This document shows, piece by piece, positions 6,577-11,691 of a stretch of DNA of 11,691 nucleotides. The stretch covers positions 1 to 11,691 of the forward strand of contig CANGQE010000022.1 in NCBI GenBank assembly GCA_947455845.1. Reading direction: 5' to 3'. This DNA is from Rickettsiales bacterium (lineage in GTDB: Bacteria; Pseudomonadota; Alphaproteobacteria; Rickettsiales; UBA1997). The notes beneath the pieces are model-generated. The model did not search any database, was not told the origin of the DNA, and saw only the letters and a list, made by a program, of their open reading frames with translations. The first letter of the stretch is position 1; each line of letters opens with the position of its first letter. The translations under genes were made by a program, and so were the position numbers.

Positions 6577-7856
6577 TGTCATCTATAGCTCCAACCTCAG
6601 AACTAAAAAAAAGAATCTTATTCACCATCTTCATTTTGCTTGTCTATAGATTCGGTACTTTTGTACCGATTCCGGGCATCAATATGGAAGTGTTGAAAAA
6701 GTTTTTTGCTAGTTCTGGTGCCAATATGTTTGGCATGATTAATTTGTTTTCTGGTGGAGCTCTTGAGAGGATGAGTATTTTCGCTCTCAACATTATGCCT
6801 TACATCACATCTTCAATTATCATGCAGCTTCTAACCTCGATGTATAAAGGTTTAGAGAATCTGAAGAAAGAAGGTGAATATGGTCGTGCTAAGATCAATC
6901 AATATACCCGTTATCTTACAATTATTTTAGCATTTTTTCAGTCGATTGGCGTTTATTACGCTCTTTCAAATGCTGACCATAATGCCTTCGTATCGGATTC
7001 CAGCATCTTCATGTGGACAACCTGCGTAAGCTTGGTTGGTGGTACTGTGATGCTTATGTGGTTTGGTGAAAGAATCACCGCTTCTGGAATTGGTAATGGC
7101 ATATCTCTAATTATTTTTGTTGGTATTGTTTCATCAATGCCATCAACAATCATACAAATTTTCGACCTCTCCAAAACTGGGGTTTATTCATGGTTTACAA
7201 TAGTAATTTTCTTTGCTGCATTTGCTGCATTTTTAATGTTGGTTTGTTTTGTTGAAAAAACTCATCGACGCATAAAAATCCAATATCCAAATGGCGCCAT
7301 GATGAAAGCTTCTGGAATGAGCGACTCATCATTCTTACCACTTAAAATTAATATTTCTGGAGTTATTCCGCCAATTTTTGCCAGCTCAATTTTAATGTTT
7401 CCGGCAGCCTTGGTACAATTTACTGGAGTTGATGGAGACTTTTTAGCCTCAACACTTAGAAGAGGCGGTGGTCTTTACGTATTTTTGTTTTCGTCTTTAA
7501 TTTTATTCTTCTCTTACTTTTACTCTTCAATCATTTTTAACACTGAAGAGGTAGCAAATAATTTAAAGAAAAGCAATTGTTTCATCCTTGGTATTCGTCC
7601 CGGTGTGGCTACGGCAGCGCATTTGGATAAGATTGTTTCCCGCCTTACTTTAATCGGTGCGGTATATTTAATTTTTGTTTGTGTGACGCCTGAAATTTTA
7701 GTAACTCATTACTCAATTCCCCTGCATATTGGCGGTACCGGAATTTTGATTATGGTCAATGTGGTTTTAGATTTGGTGAATCAAGTTCAATCACATATGT
7801 TTGCCGGCAAGTATGGCTCAACTACTAAAAAAAGAAGAGTCAGAGTAAGGTCATGA
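6576..7856 (+). CDS. secY: Preprotein translocase channel subunit SecY
   Basis: SecY is the protein-conducting channel of the Sec translocon in the inner membrane, working with SecE, SecG, SecA and the ribosome. The 426-residue protein shows ten hydrophobic segments, at roughly residues 13-32, 66-88, 111-130, 145-162, 170-195, 204-225, 258-281, 300-321, 353-374 and 381-402. Signatures are VPIPGIN (30-36), the plug-region stretch NMFGMINLFSGGALERMSIF (50-69), GERITASGIGNGISLIIFVG (164-183), the TM7 motif SGVIPPIFASSI (261-272), and IRPGVATAAHLDKIVSRLT (340-358). The C-terminus is basic, as expected for a cytosolic end. The start overlaps rplO by one base and the TGA stop overlaps adk by four. 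A tandem 9-bp duplication lies in TM6. Confidence 0.99.
   Translation: MSSIAPTSELKKRILFTIFILLVYRFGTFVPIPGINMEVLKKFFASSGANMFGMINLFSGGALERMSIFALNIMPYITSSIIMQLLTSMYKGLENLKKEGEYGRAKINQYTRYLTIILAFFQSIGVYYALSNADHNAFVSDSSIFMWTTCVSLVGGTVMLMWFGERITASGIGNGISLIIFVGIVSSMPSTIIQIFDLSKTGVYSWFTIVIFFAAFAAFLMLVCFVEKTHRRIKIQYPNGAMMKASGMSDSSFLPLKINISGVIPPIFASSILMFPAALVQFTGVDGDFLASTLRRGGGLYVFLFSSLILFFSYFYSSIIFNTEEVANNLKKSNCFILGIRPGVATAAHLDKIVSRLTLIGAVYLIFVCVTPEILVTHYSIPLHIGGTGILIMVNVVLDLVNQVQSHMFAGKYGSTTKKRRVRVRS
7212..7229 (+). repeat. Tandem 9-bp duplication in secY (TTTGCTGCA x2)
   Basis: Two perfect copies of TTTGCTGCA lie head to tail and in frame, giving FAAFAA followed by another Phe inside transmembrane segment 6 of SecY. 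It is compatible with slippage and adds three small or hydrophobic residues to a membrane helix, where it would be tolerated. Confidence 0.85.
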
Positions 7857-8515
7857 ACATAATTTTTTTAGGCGCACCGGGATCGGGAAAGGGCACTCAG
7901 GCAGCAATGCTAGCCAAAAATTTAGCAATACCCACTATTTCAACTGGTGAAGCCTTACGCAAAGAAGTAGAGCTTCAGAGCGAAATTGGTAAATTGGCAA
8001 AATCTTACATGGATTCCGGAAAATTAGTTCCGGACGAAGTGGTGGTAGGAATAATTAAAAATAGAATTACTCAAGCAGATTGCCAAAAAGGTTTTATCCT
8101 TGACGGCTTTCCTAGAAATATAAATCAAGCAATTGCGCTTGATGGAATGTTTTCTTCTCTAAACAAAAAAATTAAAATAGTTTTTAATTTTGAAGTTGGT
8201 GAAGAGGTTTTGGTTAAAAGAATTGCCGGCCGCTATTCCTGCAAAGGATGTGGCGCGGTTTATAATCGTTATTTCAAATTCCCGCTCAAAGAAGGTGTTT
8301 GTGATAACTGTGGATCAACTCATTTTGAAAGCAGAAGTGATGACAATGAGGCGACAGTAAAGAATCGCTTAAAGGTTTATCATGAATCAACTTTCGAACT
8401 GATTGAATATTATGAAAAAAAGAACTTGCTTCTTTCACTTGACGCCATAAAAAGCGCGCCCCTCGTTTTCGAGGAGTTGATCGAAGTAACTTCAAAACTT
8501 TCTTCCCAAAAATAA
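7853..8515 (+). CDS. adk: Adenylate kinase with four-cysteine zinc lid
   Basis: Adenylate kinase interconverts ATP + AMP and 2 ADP in the cytosol. The 220-residue protein has the P-loop GAPGSGKGT (7-15), the NMP-binding STGEALR (30-36), DGFPRN (84-89) and the lid. The lid holds paired cysteines C130-x2-C133 and C150-x2-C153, a zinc-binding arrangement replaced by His/Ser/Asp/Thr in E. coli. The arginines following (SRSDDNEATVKNRL, 160-173) correspond to the catalytic lid arginines. In STGEALR the usual Asp after TG is Glu, a conservative change. The ATG overlaps the secY stop as ATGA. Location between secY and rpsM is characteristic of Alphaproteobacteria. Confidence 0.99.
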   Translation: MNIIFLGAPGSGKGTQAAMLAKNLAIPTISTGEALRKEVELQSEIGKLAKSYMDSGKLVPDEVVVGIIKNRITQADCQKGFILDGFPRNINQAIALDGMFSSLNKKIKIVFNFEVGEEVLVKRIAGRYSCKGCGAVYNRYFKFPLKEGVCDNCGSTHFESRSDDNEATVKNRLKVYHESTFELIEYYEKKNLLLSLDAIKSAPLVFEELIEVTSKLSSQK

Positions 8516-8522
8516 TTAATTT

Positions 8523-8529
8523 AAGAGGA
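8523..8529 (+). promoter_or_regulatory. Shine-Dalgarno of rpsM (AAGAGGA)
   Basis: AAGAGGA ends seven bases before the TTG at 8537 and only one base before the in-frame TTG at 8531. The spacing therefore selects 8537 as the start, giving the canonical S13 N-terminus MARIAGVNIP. Together with the rpsC site it is the clearest ribosome-binding site in the window. Confidence 0.8.
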
Positions 8530-8536
8530 CTTGACC

Positions 8537-8917
8537 TTGGCTAGAATCGCTGGCGTAAATATTCCAAAAGAAAAGCGCTTTGTTATCGCTTTGACTTATA
8601 TCTATGGAATTGGCAGTACTACTGCATTAAAAATTTGTCAAAAACTAAAAATTGATCTGCAAGTCAGAACTCATCAAGTTACAGAAGATAAGCTTGCGCA
8701 AGTAAGATCTCTGCTTGAAAAAGAGCATTCTGTTCTTGAAGGCGATCTTAGAAGAAAAGTTTCTGCTGACATTAAAAGGTTGATGGATATTGGCTGCTAC
8801 CGCGGTATCAGACACGTTAAAAAACTTCCTGTTCGCGGTCAAAGAACTCATACTAATGCTAAAACTCGCAAAGGCAGAGGCATTGCAATTGCCGGCAAGA
8901 AAAAAGCTGTAAAATAA
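8537..8917 (+). CDS. rpsM: 30S ribosomal protein S13
   Basis: S13 lies in the head of the small subunit, makes bridges to L5 and contacts P-site tRNA through its C-terminal tail. From the TTG at 8537 the product has 126 residues, starting MARIAGVNIPKEKRFVIALT. It continues with the helix-two-turn-helix YIYGIGSTTALKICQKL (21-37) and the signature CYRGIRHVKKLPVRGQRT (87-104), and ends in a basic tail (RKGRGIAIAGKKKAVK). A TTG two codons upstream (8531) would add Met-Thr, but it lies one base from the Shine-Dalgarno and is rejected. A 21-base spacer after adk makes this the first gene of the alpha-type block; no promoter could be assigned. Confidence 0.97.
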   Translation: MARIAGVNIPKEKRFVIALTYIYGIGSTTALKICQKLKIDLQVRTHQVTEDKLAQVRSLLEKEHSVLEGDLRRKVSADIKRLMDIGCYRGIRHVKKLPVRGQRTHTNAKTRKGRGIAIAGKKKAVK

Positions 8918-8928
8918 TTTTTTAAAAT

Positions 8929-9333
8929 ATGACAGAAACTAACGAAAAAAAATCTACATCTAAGAGCACCAGCAAAAAAAAGAAAAGCATCGTAAACGGT
9001 GTTGTTCACGTTTTTGCTAGTTTTAACAACACAATCATTTCAATTTCTGACGCAAACGGAAATGTGATTTGTTGGTCTTCAGCTGGAAAGCATGGCTTTA
9101 AAGGTTCAAGAAAAGCCACTCCTTACGCTGCTCAAGTAGCAACTCAACACGCAATTAACTTTGCAAAAGAATGTGGTTTGCAAAATGTTCTTGTTGAAAT
9201 CAAAGGACCGGGAGTTGGTCGTGAAGCATCTCTTCGAGCTATTCAAGCTGCCGGAGTTAATGTTACTTTGATTAAAGATATTACTTACCATCCGCATAAT
9301 GGATGCCGTCCTGCTAAAAGACGCCGCGTTTAA
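8929..9333 (+). CDS. rpsK: 30S ribosomal protein S11
   Basis: S11 is in the platform of the small subunit near the mRNA exit and E site. The 134-residue protein opens with a low-complexity Ser/Thr/Lys leader (ETNEKKSTSKSTSKKKKS, 3-20). The conserved fold follows: NGVVHVFASFNNTIISISDA, SAGKHGFKGSRKATPYAAQV, IKGPGVGREASLRAI (91-105) and the C-terminal HPHNGCRPAKRRRV (121-134). The HNGCRP motif, site of isoaspartate modification in other bacteria, is intact. The start is ATG 11 bases after rpsM in an AT-only stretch with no Shine-Dalgarno. There is no rpsD between this gene and rpoA, the arrangement usual in Alphaproteobacteria. Confidence 0.98.
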   Translation: MTETNEKKSTSKSTSKKKKSIVNGVVHVFASFNNTIISISDANGNVICWSSAGKHGFKGSRKATPYAAQVATQHAINFAKECGLQNVLVEIKGPGVGREASLRAIQAAGVNVTLIKDITYHPHNGCRPAKRRRV

Positions 9334-9379
9334 TTTTCCAAAATTTTTTCGAATTTTTTAACCAAATCATTTTTGAAAT
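9334..9379 (+). other. AT-rich rpsK-rpoA spacer with phased T-tracts
   Basis: This 46-base spacer carries T-runs centred near 9335, 9346 and 9356, that is 10-11 bases apart, and a further run at 9370-9374. AATTTTTT is repeated exactly at 9342-9349 and 9352-9359. A six-pair all-AT inverted repeat (AAAATT at 9340-9345, AATTTT at 9352-9357) is too weak to be called a terminator. No -10/-35 pair with good spacing was found. The tracts could bend DNA or act as an S1-type unstructured leader for rpoA; both are inference. Confidence 0.35.
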
Positions 9380-10408
9380 ATGGCAATTCTAAAAGAAAGC
9401 TGGCATTCACTTACCAAGCCTAGCTCAATCGTTGTTAAAGATGGTTACAATAACGTAACAAAGTCAATCATCGTGATGGAACCTTTTGCTAGAGGTTTTG
9501 GTAACACTTTAGGTAATGCCCTTAGAAGAGTTTTATTATCTTCAATTAATGGTTTCGCCATTACTTCAGTTAAAATCGAAGGCGTTTTACATGAATATAG
9601 TTCAGTTGACGGTGTTAAGGAAGATGTTCTTGATATCATCATGAACCTTAAATCTTTAGCTGTTACAAAAAGCGACTCTTCTCCGGCAGTTCTTAAACTT
9701 TCTGCTAATAAATCTGGTCCAGTTTATGCTGGTTCAATTGAAACTCCGGCTGGCGTTGAGATCGTGAATAAAGATCTTTTGATCTGTACTTTAAACAAAG
9801 GTGCTAAAATCGACATCCAAATGACTGCTGAATGTGGCAAAGGCTATGCTGTTGCTGAACAAGGTAAAAAAGGTGATCGTCCTGTTGGAACAATCATGAT
9901 CGACGCAATGTTTAGCCCTGTTAAAAAAGTGGCTTACAGAGTTGAGAATGCACGTGTCGGACAAATTACTGACTTCGACAAGTTAATCATGGAAATCGAC
10001 ACTAACGGCACTATCAGCCCACAAGATTCTCTTGGTGTTGCTGCGAAAATTCTACAAGAACAACTTCAAGTTTTTGTTAACTTTGACGTTAGCAAAATTG
10101 ATGTTCCGGTTCGTAAAGAAATTGACGTTGAACCAGAATTCAACAGAAACCTTCTTAAAACAATTGATGAACTCGAACTTTCAGTTAGATCTTACAACTG
10201 CTTGAAAAACGAAAACATCATTTATGTTGGTGATCTAGTTTCTAGAAGCGAAGCTGAAATGCTTAAGACTGCAAACTTCGGTAGAAAATCTCTTAATGAG
10301 CTAAAAGAAAATCTTAAAGCCATGGGCCTTGGATTTGGCATGAAGCTTGTTAACTGGCCACCAAAAAACATGGACGAATTGCTTAAAGTAAAAAATAAAG
10401 AATTCTAA
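9380..10408 (+). CDS. rpoA: DNA-directed RNA polymerase subunit alpha
   Basis: The alpha subunit dimer is the assembly platform of RNA polymerase, and its C-terminal domain contacts UP elements and activators. The 342-residue protein has the N-terminal dimerisation domain with EPFARGFGNTLGNALRRVLL (34-53) and VKIEGVLHEYSSVDGVKEDV (64-83), then YSP-like FSPVKKVAYRVENARVGQ (178-195). After a short linker at about 236-254, the C-terminal domain holds the HhH-like fold. The DNA-contacting residues of E. coli are preserved as Arg270, Asn273, Cys274, Gly301, Lys303, Ser304 and Glu307. The tail WPPKNMDELL is alphaproteobacterial in style. The start is ATG with no Shine-Dalgarno after a T-rich 46-base spacer. 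A hairpin follows the stop. Confidence 0.99.
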   Translation: MAILKESWHSLTKPSSIVVKDGYNNVTKSIIVMEPFARGFGNTLGNALRRVLLSSINGFAITSVKIEGVLHEYSSVDGVKEDVLDIIMNLKSLAVTKSDSSPAVLKLSANKSGPVYAGSIETPAGVEIVNKDLLICTLNKGAKIDIQMTAECGKGYAVAEQGKKGDRPVGTIMIDAMFSPVKKVAYRVENARVGQITDFDKLIMEIDTNGTISPQDSLGVAAKILQEQLQVFVNFDVSKIDVPVRKEIDVEPEFNRNLLKTIDELELSVRSYNCLKNENIIYVGDLVSRSEAEMLKTANFGRKSLNELKENLKAMGLGFGMKLVNWPPKNMDELLKVKNKEF

Positions 10409-10414
10409 GAATAC

Positions 10415-10434
10415 TCACCCTTTGTTAAGGGTGA
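10415..10434 (+). promoter_or_regulatory. Perfect 8-bp hairpin between rpoA and rplQ
   Basis: TCACCCTT (10415-10422) and AAGGGTGA (10427-10434) are exact reverse complements around a four-base loop (TGTT). The stem lies six bases after the rpoA stop and 30 bases before the rplQ start. It is not followed by a T-run on either strand, so it is not a typical intrinsic terminator. An mRNA processing or stabilising element, or an attenuating pause site setting the rpoA-to-rplQ ratio, are both possible. The structure is seen; the role is inferred. Confidence 0.6.
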
Positions 10435-10464
10435 AAGCTAACTATAACTGGTTGAATTAAAAAT

Positions 10465-10881
10465 ATGAAACACGGAATTAAAGGTAGAAGACTTGGTAGA
10501 AATAGCGCTCACAGAAAAGCCTTGTTTCGCAATTTATCAATCGCTTTCATCACTCATGAGCTAATCAAAACTACTTTGCCAAAAGCAAAAGAATTGAAGC
10601 CATTTGTAGAAAAAATCATTACTTTATCAAAAGTAGATTCTTTGGCTAATCGTCGTTTAGCAATCTCAATTCTTGGCAACCAAGAAATTGCTGATAAGCT
10701 ATTCAAAGAGATCGGACCAAGAGTTGCTCAAAGAAATGGTGGCTATGTTAGAATTTTGAAATTCGGTTTTAGAACCGGGGACAAAGCTCCAATGGCAATC
10801 GTTGAACTTGTTGACAGAGTTGTTGCTGAAGACGTTAAAGTTGAACAGCCAAAAAAACAAAAAGTAGCAAAAAAAGCTTAA
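10465..10881 (+). CDS. rplQ: 50S ribosomal protein L17
   Basis: L17 sits at the tunnel exit region of the large subunit, interacting with L32 and L22. The 138-residue product has the N-terminal signature MKHGIKGRRLGRNSAHRKAL followed by FRNLSIAFITHELIKTTLPK. After these come AKELKPFVEKIITLSK (41-56) and the GGYVRILKFGFRTGDKAPMA block (92-111). The segment DRVVAEDVKVEQPKKQKVAK (117-136) is a charged, lysine-rich extension beyond the folded domain, a common feature of alphaproteobacterial L17. The 56-base spacer before it contains a hairpin and no Shine-Dalgarno. The next gene, rplS, is 18 bases downstream and probably cotranscribed. Confidence 0.98.
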   Translation: MKHGIKGRRLGRNSAHRKALFRNLSIAFITHELIKTTLPKAKELKPFVEKIITLSKVDSLANRRLAISILGNQEIADKLFKEIGPRVAQRNGGYVRILKFGFRTGDKAPMAIVELVDRVVAEDVKVEQPKKQKVAKKA

Positions 10882-10899
10882 TTTAAAATCGAGATACCA

Positions 10900-11325
10900 A
10901 TGAAAAACGTACTTTCAGATTTCGCTCAAGCGCAAGTCAAAAGAATTAAAGAAACTCGCGGTTTCGAATTGCCAAACTTTAAAGTTGGCGACACCGTTAG
11001 TGTAAAATGCAAAATCACCGAGGGTACTAATACTCGTATCCAAGCTTTTAACGGTGTTGTAATTGCTACAACTAAAACCGTTTCAAACTACGCAGCAACT
11101 TTTACTGTTAGAAAAATCAGTAGTGGTGTTGGTGTGGAAAGAAAATTTCCTCTTTATTCTCCACTACTTGCTGGTGTTGAAATTTTAAAACATGGCGTTG
11201 TTCGTCGTGCTAAACTTTATTATCTACGCAACTTAACTGGTAAAGCGTCAAGAATTAAAGAAAGATTAGATTTCGTTGAATCTGTTCCGGCTGCAACAAA
11301 AACAGCAGTGGATGCAAATTCTTAA
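10900..11325 (+). CDS. rplS: 50S ribosomal protein L19
   Basis: L19 lies at the subunit interface and contributes to intersubunit bridges. The 141-residue product shows the SH3-like core: PNFKVGDTVSVKCKITEG (25-42), RIQAFNGVVIATTK (46-59), FTVRKISSGVGVERKFPLYS (68-87) and the signature VRRAKLYYLRNLTGKASRIK (101-120). A non-conserved Ala/Thr-rich tail of about 18 residues follows. The gene is commonly found in the rpsP-rimM-trmD-rplS operon, but here it follows rplQ after 18 bases, with no rimM or trmD in sight. No Shine-Dalgarno is visible. Its last 14 bases overlap the best start codon of the following lipoprotein frame. Confidence 0.98.
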   Translation: MKNVLSDFAQAQVKRIKETRGFELPNFKVGDTVSVKCKITEGTNTRIQAFNGVVIATTKTVSNYAATFTVRKISSGVGVERKFPLYSPLLAGVEILKHGVVRRAKLYYLRNLTGKASRIKERLDFVESVPAATKTAVDANS

Positions 11326-11691
11326 AGTTTTTAAGTCAAAATTGAGTTACAAATGGGGTGGAAAGAAAAAAGTATTCTTTCTGCCCCTTTTTCTATTGGT
11401 GGCTTCCTGCTCCTCTAATCTTACCCAGTATGGGCGCGTTACTTTGCATAGTACTTCGGATAAAGATTCTTTTGTTTTCTCAATCAGTAATGAATTTCTG
11501 CAGTTTAGTGCGGATTCTCCGAAGGATAGAAAATTTCCAAAGATGACCGTAGCTGAAGTTAAGCTTTTAACGGCATTGCTTCAAGAAAAAGAATATTGTT
11601 TAAATGATAATGGCGAGCCAAGTTTTGCCATTACTTCGCGCCAAGAGAAAGTTTTCGACATGACCTTTGCTCATCTAATTGAGCAAAATTA
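11312..11691 (+). CDS. Putative lipoprotein, 3' end outside window
   Basis: An open frame in a different register from rplS runs to the right edge (126 complete codons). It carries a lipoprotein signal peptide: a basic segment (WGGKKK), hydrophobic VFFLPLFLLVASC and a lipobox VASC with the lipidated cysteine at codon 11408-11410. The mature part (SSNLTQYGRVTLHSTSDKD onwards) is polar and globular-looking, with LLTALLQEKEYCLNDNGEPS and ITSRQEKVFDMTFAHLIEQN near the edge. I do not recognise the family. The start is either ATG 11312 (Cys33, overlapping rplS by 14 bases) or TTG 11342 (Cys23, more usual signal length). Neither has a Shine-Dalgarno. ATG is preferred because the confident non-ATG starts here have one. 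A terminator-like hairpin lies inside the signal-peptide codons. Confidence 0.75.
   Translation, partial: MQILKVFKSKLSYKWGGKKKVFFLPLFLLVASCSSNLTQYGRVTLHSTSDKDSFVFSISNEFLQFSADSPKDRKFPKMTVAEVKLLTALLQEKEYCLNDNGEPSFAITSRQEKVFDMTFAHLIEQN
11355..11392 (+). terminator. Strong intrinsic-terminator-like hairpin after rplS
   Basis: A 13-pair stem is formed by GGGGTGGAAAGAA (11355-11367) and TTCTTTCTGCCCC (11375-11387). All positions pair (two G-T wobbles), the loop is AAAAGTA, and TTTTT (11388-11392) follows the four closing G-C pairs directly. It begins 30 bases after the rplS stop, where an operon terminator is expected. It overlaps codons for the basic and hydrophobic parts of the signal peptide of the downstream lipoprotein frame, so it may terminate only a fraction of transcripts. 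Confidence 0.7.

Noticed and set aside
8461..8474. Small inverted repeat CCTCG-TTTT-CGAGG near the end of adk
   Set aside because: Only five pairs, inside coding sequence for LVFEEL and with no T-run; probably coincidental.
8516..8536. Missing rpmJ between secY/adk and rpsM as an anomaly
   Set aside because: Alphaproteobacteria usually encode L36 elsewhere, so this is the normal arrangement.
10422..10448. Possible promoter TTGTTA-15-TATAAC before rplQ
   Set aside because: The spacer is short, the -35 is poor, and such matches are frequent in AT-rich DNA; mentioned only as an alternative for the hairpin region.
11358..11546. A 62-codon plus-strand open frame after rplS beginning MERKKYSFCPFF
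   Set aside because: It overlaps the better lipoprotein frame, has no recognisable domain, and gives a Trp/Phe/Ile-rich translation typical of an out-of-frame shadow.
1..11691. Hidden defence, mobile or RNA system within the window
   Set aside because: Nearly every base is covered by known ribosomal, sec, adk or rpoA genes, with no repeats, integrase, tRNA or atypical region, so no such system is supported.

Overview
The window is one unbroken, plus-strand ribosomal-protein super-operon: the distal part of the S10 operon, the whole spc operon and the alpha operon. It ends with rplS and the start of a putative lipoprotein gene. The order is rplB(partial)-rpsS-rplV-rpsC-rplP-rpmC-rpsQ | rplN-rplX-rplE-rpsN-rpsH-rplF-rplR-rpsE-rpmD-rplO-secY | adk-rpsM-rpsK-rpoA-rplQ | rplS-lipoprotein(partial). 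No gap between genes exceeds about 56 bases, and I see no RNA gene, insertion sequence, CRISPR array or minus-strand gene.

Organism: several traits point to Alphaproteobacteria. These are adk between secY and rpsM, no rpmJ after secY, no rpsD between rpsK and rpoA, a long zinc-free S14, and an RpoA C-terminal domain with alphaproteobacterial wording (e.g. LELSVRSYNCLKNENI, NFGRKSLNE). The DNA is visibly AT-rich, which with divergent ribosomal proteins suggests a Rickettsiales- or Holosporales-like host-associated or environmental lineage. The order or family is inference; the class is well supported.

Layout: 2-2505 encodes S10-operon proteins (L2, S19, L22, S3, L16, L29, S17). 2521-6576 encodes L14, L24, L5, S14, S8, L6, L18, S5, L30 and L15. 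6576-8515 holds the translocon channel SecY and adenylate kinase. 8537-10881 holds S13, S11, the RNA polymerase alpha subunit and L17. 10900-11325 is rplS, which in many bacteria belongs to the rpsP-rimM-trmD operon. From 11312 to the window edge runs a lipoprotein frame that overlaps the end of rplS.

Together these genes supply the small-subunit head and platform, much of the large subunit, the membrane channel the ribosome docks on, nucleotide homeostasis and the RNA polymerase scaffold. The most notable points are in expression signals, not gene content. Most starts follow the previous stop by 1-6 bases with no Shine-Dalgarno, while the two non-ATG starts (rpsC GTG, rpsM TTG) have clear ones. 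A strong intrinsic-terminator hairpin lies inside the signal-peptide codons of the terminal lipoprotein. A perfect 8-bp hairpin separates rpoA from rplQ. I found no sign of a new defence, mobile or metabolic system.
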